From NCBI GenBank assembly GCA_027487195.1, contig JAIYEB010000245.1, positions 1 through 10,316 on the forward strand: a DNA stretch of 10,316 bases, in the 5' to 3' direction. Shown here one piece after another: positions 7,220 through 10,316 of this stretch. This DNA is from Hyphomicrobiales bacterium (lineage in GTDB: Bacteria > Pseudomonadota > Alphaproteobacteria > Rhizobiales > UBA4765). The stretch's first letter is position 1. Each line of letters begins with the position of its first letter. The position numbers and the translations under genes are program-made. A model generated the notes under the pieces. That model saw only the letters and a list, made by a program, of their open reading frames with translations, was not told the DNA's origin and did not search any database.

Positions 7220-8304
7220 CACGGCTTGCGCTGCTTGCCGCCGGTGGCACAGGCGGCCACCTGTTTCCAGCCGAAGCGCTTGCCTCGGAACTCGCTCAGC
7301 GTGGCTGGATCATTGATCTTGCAACCGACGAGCGGGTTGACCGCTACGGGCTGAATTTTCCCGCCCGCGAGCGCCACATCATCGCGGCGGAAACCTTCCG
7401 CTCGAAAAACCCGCTTGCCATCGCAAAGACCGCCTTTGCGCTTGCCCGCGGCGTTGCGCAGGCGCGGCGCGCCATCCAGAGGACCAAACCGTCGATCGTC
7501 ATCGGCTTTGGTGGCTATCCCAGCTTTCCCCCGCTGGTTGCGGCGAAGCTGACCGGCACGCCCTCGATCCTTCATGAAGCCAACGCCATCATGGGCCGCG
7601 CGAACCGCTCGCTGTCAGGCCTTGTCGATGCCGTCGCGACCTCATGGGAAGACACACGCCATGTCGGTGGGGCGATCAAGGCCAAAGCCACCCATGTCGG
7701 GATGCCGGTTCGCCCGGCCGTGCGCGCAGCGGCCACAACGCCCTACCCCGAATTCCAAGGGCAGCTAAAGGTTCTGGTGTTCGGTGGCTCGCAGGGTGCG
7801 CGCGTGTTTGCCGATGTCGCACCAACGGCAATGGCTCTGCTGCCTGATGCGTTGCGCGCAAGGCTCGACGTGACCCAGCAGGCCCGCGCCGAGGATCAGG
7901 CGCGCGTCCGCGATGCCTACAACGCCGCTGGCATCACCGCCGAGGTGGCACCGTTCTTTCCCGATCTGCCTGCCCGCATGGCTGCTTCGCACCTCGTGTT
8001 GTCGCGTTCGGGGGGCTCGACGGTCGCAGAACTTGGTGTTGTCGGAAGGCCTGCAATCCTCATTCCCCTGCCTGGCGCCATCGATGCCGACCAGCTTCTG
8101 AACGCACGGGCCTTTGAAGCCGCCGGCGCTGGCGTTCTGGCACAGCAACTCGATGTCACGCCCAGAAGCCTTGCCCAGATCCTCGGTGAGCTTCTGAGCG
8201 ACCAAACGAGGCTTGAAACCATGGCCACGGCCGCCCGCTCGCTTGGAAAGCCTGATGCGGCCAGCCGGTTGGCTGACCTTGTCGAGGCAACAGCTAGCGC
8301 CTGA
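7216..8304 (+). CDS. murG: UDP-N-acetylglucosamine--lipid I GlcNAc transferase (MurG)
   Basis: A 362-residue GT-B fold glycosyltransferase (GT28) on the cytoplasmic face of the membrane. It adds GlcNAc to lipid I to form lipid II, the substrate of FtsW. N-domain motifs: AAGGTGGHLFPA (8-19); GFGGYPSFPP (97-106); HEANAIMGRANR (120-131), where the family usually has HEQN, so Gln is Ala here. C-domain motifs: FGGSQGAR (189-196); FFPDLPARMAASH (247-259); SRSGGSTVAEL (263-273), the UDP-GlcNAc-binding region; and PLPGAIDADQLLNA (284-297). The start overlaps the ftsW stop (ATGA). murG is the last gene of the block: its final 11 bases overlap the end of prmA on the other strand, so murC, the next gene in the classical cluster, is absent here and no separate terminator fits between the two genes. 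Confidence 0.97.
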   Translation: MTRLALLAAGGTGGHLFPAEALASELAQRGWIIDLATDERVDRYGLNFPARERHIIAAETFRSKNPLAIAKTAFALARGVAQARRAIQRTKPSIVIGFGGYPSFPPLVAAKLTGTPSILHEANAIMGRANRSLSGLVDAVATSWEDTRHVGGAIKAKATHVGMPVRPAVRAAATTPYPEFQGQLKVLVFGGSQGARVFADVAPTAMALLPDALRARLDVTQQARAEDQARVRDAYNAAGITAEVAPFFPDLPARMAASHLVLSRSGGSTVAELGVVGRPAILIPLPGAIDADQLLNARAFEAAGAGVLAQQLDVTPRSLAQILGELLSDQTRLETMATAARSLGKPDAASRLADLVEATASA

Positions 8305-9187
8305 TCAATGTGAGCGTGGCCCAATCGCCGATGATATGACGCCGCTCAAGGCGAAAACCCTGGGCCGCATAGATCGCGGTGATCCAGCGCGCCTGCCAGG
8401 ACAGAAGACCTGACAGGATCAGCGTGCCGCCACGCTTCGTTGCAACTGCAAAGTCGCCGGCAAGCGCAACCAAAGGGCCGGCCAGGATATTTGCAATGAC
8501 GACATCATAGGGCGCGCCCGCCCGTATGGCCGGGTGCCTCGTGCCTGCTGCGAGGTAGGAGGAAAACAGCCCCCGCGCACCATTGATTTCGGCGTTCTCA
8601 AGCGCAATCCGCACAGCATCCGCATCATTGTCGCCGCTGATGACCGGGCGCTTCAGCGCCTTGGCAAAGGCAAGCCCGAGCACGCCGGTTCCCGTGCCGA
8701 CATCAAGGCAGGTCAACCCGCGCTCGCCGCGCGACAGCGCCAGCCGCACACGCCGTTCAATGGCACTCAGGCACCCGGCGGTCGTGCCATGATGGCCTGT
8801 CCCAAAGGCGGCGCTCGCCTCAACCCTCAGTTGAACCTCGTTCACACGTGCCTTGTGTTGATCATGGGCGCCGAACACCACAAACCGGCCGACACGGACC
8901 GGAGGCAGATCATCGAGCCCCATCTGCACCCAGTCCTCATCCTCGACGGTGCGATGCTCGAAGCTGATCAGCTTGGCCTCATCGCCAAGAATCTCGCCAA
9001 CCGCGCGCTCCCACTCCGCCATATCCGGCGCTTCCGGCAGCCAGGCTTCAAAGCGCCAGTCCGGCGGCGCCTGCTCGAATGCGCCTGTGGCGGTCAGGTC
9101 AAGCGTATGCGCACCCTCCATGAGGATGTCCGCAAGGTGGGTGGCAATCGCCCGCGAGGTGAGCGCAGTTATCAGGTGAGTTGGCAT
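8294..9187 (-). CDS. prmA: Ribosomal protein L11 methyltransferase (PrmA)
   Basis: A 297-residue cytoplasmic SAM-dependent methyltransferase expected to trimethylate ribosomal protein L11. The N-terminal part (about 1-110) is the substrate-recognition region. The class I methyltransferase domain follows, with EASAAFGTGHHGTT (123-136), the alphaproteobacterial form of the PrmA AFGTG loop; motif I LDVGTGTGVLGLA (161-173); the acidic GDNDADAV (185-192); and IANILAGPL (231-239), the PrmA NILA motif. I placed the start at the ATG at 9187 because GAGGA lies six bases upstream. A TTG five codons earlier is in frame but would lie upstream of that site. The gene converges on murG with an 11-base tail-to-tail overlap. 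A GC-rich hairpin spans the ribosome binding site (listed separately). It is non-essential in many bacteria and is unrelated to cell-wall synthesis. Confidence 0.95.
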   Translation of the reverse strand: MPTHLITALTSRAIATHLADILMEGAHTLDLTATGAFEQAPPDWRFEAWLPEAPDMAEWERAVGEILGDEAKLISFEHRTVEDEDWVQMGLDDLPPVRVGRFVVFGAHDQHKARVNEVQLRVEASAAFGTGHHGTTAGCLSAIERRVRLALSRGERGLTCLDVGTGTGVLGLAFAKALKRPVISGDNDADAVRIALENAEINGARGLFSSYLAAGTRHPAIRAGAPYDVVIANILAGPLVALAGDFAVATKRGGTLILSGLLSWQARWITAIYAAQGFRLERRHIIGDWATLTLIRR

Positions 9188-9403
9188 AGCGCTTCCTCGC
9201 AAGGCGAGGCTGCGGCGTCAACCGCGCGCCCATGTCCTCGATCTCTTTCCTGAGCCGATCTGGCAAAGCTGGATTGGCGTCGACAACAAAGACCTCACCG
9301 ACCCATACGGGGCGGGTGTCTGGAGACTGTTGCGCAAAGGCGGCTCCGGTTTTGCTTCCGGAAAAGCCAAACGCACTCCTAGCGAAGTCACTTTGTTCGT
9401 CGC
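9188..9403. other. Intergenic stretch with open frames but no start; possible gene remnant
   Basis: These 216 bases separate prmA from the hydrolase gene. One minus-strand frame is open from 9443 to 9102 and reads like protein in its middle: TGAAFAQQSPDTRPVWVG, EVFVVDANPALPDRLRKEI, EDMGARLTPQPRLARKRY. It has no ATG, GTG or TTG before a TTG at 9266, and its two ends run into the hydrolase and prmA genes in other frames. The exactly opposed plus-strand frame is open from 9180 to 9479, also without an early start, so open length alone proves little. An imperfect hairpin (GGCTCCGG at 9342-9349 with CCGG at 9358-9361 and AGCC at 9365-9368, three bases bulged) lies just after the hydrolase stop, with no strong T-run. 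It could be a decayed gene, the prmA promoter region, or both. Confidence 0.25.
9195..9209 (-). promoter_or_regulatory. Hairpin covering the prmA ribosome binding site
   Basis: In the minus-strand transcript, CCTCGC and GCGAGG form six perfect, mostly GC pairs around the three-base loop CTT, ending seven bases before the prmA ATG. The 3' arm contains the GAGG of the only good ribosome binding site, so the folded RNA would hide it. This suggests low or controlled translation of prmA. The pairing is seen directly; regulation is inference, and six pairs with a tight loop could also be chance in GC-rich DNA. Confidence 0.4.
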
Positions 9404-10246
9404 TTATCCAGAAACCACGATCTGTTCCTGCACCCCAAGCCCGTCAACGCCAAGGCGCATGCGCTCACCAGGCTTGAGGTAGCGCGGCGGCTTCATGCCA
9501 AGACCAACGCCGGGAGGCGTTCCGGTTGTAATGACGTCACCGGCCTCAAGTCGCATGAACAGCGAGCAGTAGTGCACGAGGTAGGCGGGTTTGAAAATCA
9601 TGGTCGCGGTCGAGCCGGTCTGCATGCGCTGACCGTTCAGATCAAGGAACATGCCGAGAGCCTCAACGTCTGCGACTTCATCCGGTGTGACCATCCACGG
9701 ACCGAGCGGGCCAAAGGTTGGCGCGCTCTTGCCCTTGGTCCATTGTCCGCCGCGCTCGGCTTGCCATGCGCGCTCGGAGACATCGTTGCAGATTGCATAG
9801 CCTGCGATGTGCTGCATCACCTCGGCTTCAGGGATGCAAAAGCCCGGGCGGCCAATGATGATGGCAAGTTCAACTTCCCAGTCCACCTTCTCAGCGCCCG
9901 GCGGGATTGAAACGGGGTCGTTTGGCCCCGAAAGCGATGAGGGCGCCTTGTTGAACATGATCGGTTCGGACGGGATCTTCGCGCCGGTCTCTGCGGCGTG
10001 ATCAGCATAATTCAGCCCTATCGCGATGAAGTTCCCAACCCGCTTGATCGGCGGGCCAAGCCTCACCCCGGCCTCCACCAGCGGCAGGCGGGACGTTTCA
10101 AGGTGCGAGAGCCGCGCGAGTGCGTCAGGGTCGAGGGCTGCCCCGTCGAAATCTGCAATCATGAACGAGAGGTCGCGGATGCGGCCTTGCTCGTCGACCA
10201 TTCCAGGCTTTTCCGCACCGACCGCACCATAGCGCACGAACTTCAT
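9404..10246 (-). CDS. Fumarylacetoacetate hydrolase (FAH) family protein
   Basis: A complete 280-residue member of the FAH superfamily: cytoplasmic metal-dependent enzymes that hydrolyse, isomerise or decarboxylate acylpyruvate-like compounds. An N-terminal domain of about 70 residues precedes the catalytic domain, which starts at NFIAIGLNYADHA (72-84). The metal ligands fit E124 and E126 in DWEVELAIIIG (122-132) and D155 in NDVSER (154-159). Further family stretches are ERGGQWTKGKS (164-174), TFGPLGPW (177-184) and ITTGTPPGVG (239-248). The overall pattern resembles proteins labelled ureidoglycolate lyase or 2,4-diketo-3-deoxy-sugar-acid hydrolase, but the substrate cannot be told from sequence, so I give no symbol. 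The start ATG has GGAG seven bases upstream, and only 10 bases separate it from the preceding gene's stop, so the two are probably cotranscribed. Nothing nearby encodes a matching catabolic pathway. Confidence 0.93.
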   Translation of the reverse strand: MKFVRYGAVGAEKPGMVDEQGRIRDLSFMIADFDGAALDPDALARLSHLETSRLPLVEAGVRLGPPIKRVGNFIAIGLNYADHAAETGAKIPSEPIMFNKAPSSLSGPNDPVSIPPGAEKVDWEVELAIIIGRPGFCIPEAEVMQHIAGYAICNDVSERAWQAERGGQWTKGKSAPTFGPLGPWMVTPDEVADVEALGMFLDLNGQRMQTGSTATMIFKPAYLVHYCSLFMRLEAGDVITTGTPPGVGLGMKPPRYLKPGERMRLGVDGLGVQEQIVVSG

Positions 10247-10256
10247 TCCGCTCTCC

Positions 10257-10316
10257 TCATGTCAGACGGCTGATCGCCATCCACTCCGCTTCATCCACCA
10301 CGCGAATTCCAAGCTC
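10257..10316 (-). CDS. C-terminal end of a gene, probably a BRCT domain (LigA-like)
   Basis: Only the last 19 codons are inside the window: ELGIRVVDEAEWMAISRLT and a TGA stop. A leucine-glycine-isoleucine turn, a hydrophobic strand, then DEAEW is the typical final strand and helix of BRCT domains, and most resembles the C-terminus of NAD-dependent DNA ligase LigA, where the domain closes the protein. Other BRCT-ended proteins, such as some DNA polymerase III epsilon-like exonucleases, fit too. It lies 10 bases upstream of the FAH-family gene on the same strand. The reading frame and spacing make it a credible gene end; the identity is a guess from few residues. Confidence 0.5.
   Translation of the reverse strand, partial: ELGIRVVDEAEWMAISRLT

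Noticed and set aside
8534..9253. 239-codon open frame on the plus strand
   Set aside because: Antisense to prmA, whose methyltransferase motifs are intact; no support for a second gene.
9342..9368. Possible intrinsic terminator after the FAH-family gene
   Set aside because: The stem needs a three-base bulge and is not followed by a convincing T-run on the minus strand.
9232..9477. 81-codon plus-strand open frame overlapping the end of the FAH-family gene
   Set aside because: Ser/Ala/Lys-rich shadow-like translation that enters the hydrolase gene antisense. No recognisable domain and no clear ribosome binding site.
1..10316. CRISPR array, tRNA or rRNA genes, insertion sequence, or prophage genes
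   Set aside because: No regularly spaced repeats, RNA-gene signatures, transposase or phage-like reading frames were seen on either strand.

Overview
The window carries a compact peptidoglycan-synthesis operon from an alphaproteobacterium, flanked by genes on the opposite strand. The assignment rests on the style of the MraY, FtsW, MurG and PrmA proteins, a high GC content judged by eye, weak -10-like promoter sequences, and an aminopeptidase P and a PrmA of alphaproteobacterial type. Hyphomicrobiales (Rhizobiales) or a near relative is my best guess; I cannot name a genus.

Left edge (1-650): the first 57 codons of an aminopeptidase P family gene run leftward out of the window. A 194-base divergent intergenic region with a strong inverted repeat follows. 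Then comes a small basic 61-residue protein of unknown function that resembles DUF1127 proteins, and a short murE leader.

Centre (650-8304, plus strand): murE, murF, mraY, murD, ftsW and murG lie head to tail. Three junctions are ATGA overlaps (murE/murF, mraY/murD, ftsW/murG), murF/mraY is 10 bases apart, and only murD/ftsW has a real gap, of 43 bases, filled by a stem-loop. Together they extend UDP-MurNAc-peptide with meso-diaminopimelate (MurE) and D-Ala-D-Ala (MurF), add D-Glu earlier in the same route (MurD), move the sugar-peptide to the lipid carrier (MraY), add GlcNAc to make lipid II (MurG), and polymerise septal glycan (FtsW). The block is the middle of the classical dcw cluster; its usual neighbours ftsI (upstream) and murC (downstream) are absent here.

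Right side (8294-10316, minus strand): prmA (ribosomal protein L11 methyltransferase) converges on murG and overlaps it by 11 bases. Upstream of prmA is a 216-base stretch with no clear gene, but with open frames on both strands and no start codon. Then come a complete fumarylacetoacetate-hydrolase family gene and the last 19 codons of a gene that reads like the BRCT tail of NAD-dependent DNA ligase.

Nothing here looks like a new defence, mobile or biosynthetic system. The points worth a second look are the placement of the murE-murG block between aminopeptidase P and prmA, the mutually exclusive hairpins between murD and ftsW, a hairpin that would cover the prmA ribosome binding site, the inverted repeat at 237-259, and the unexplained open stretch before prmA.
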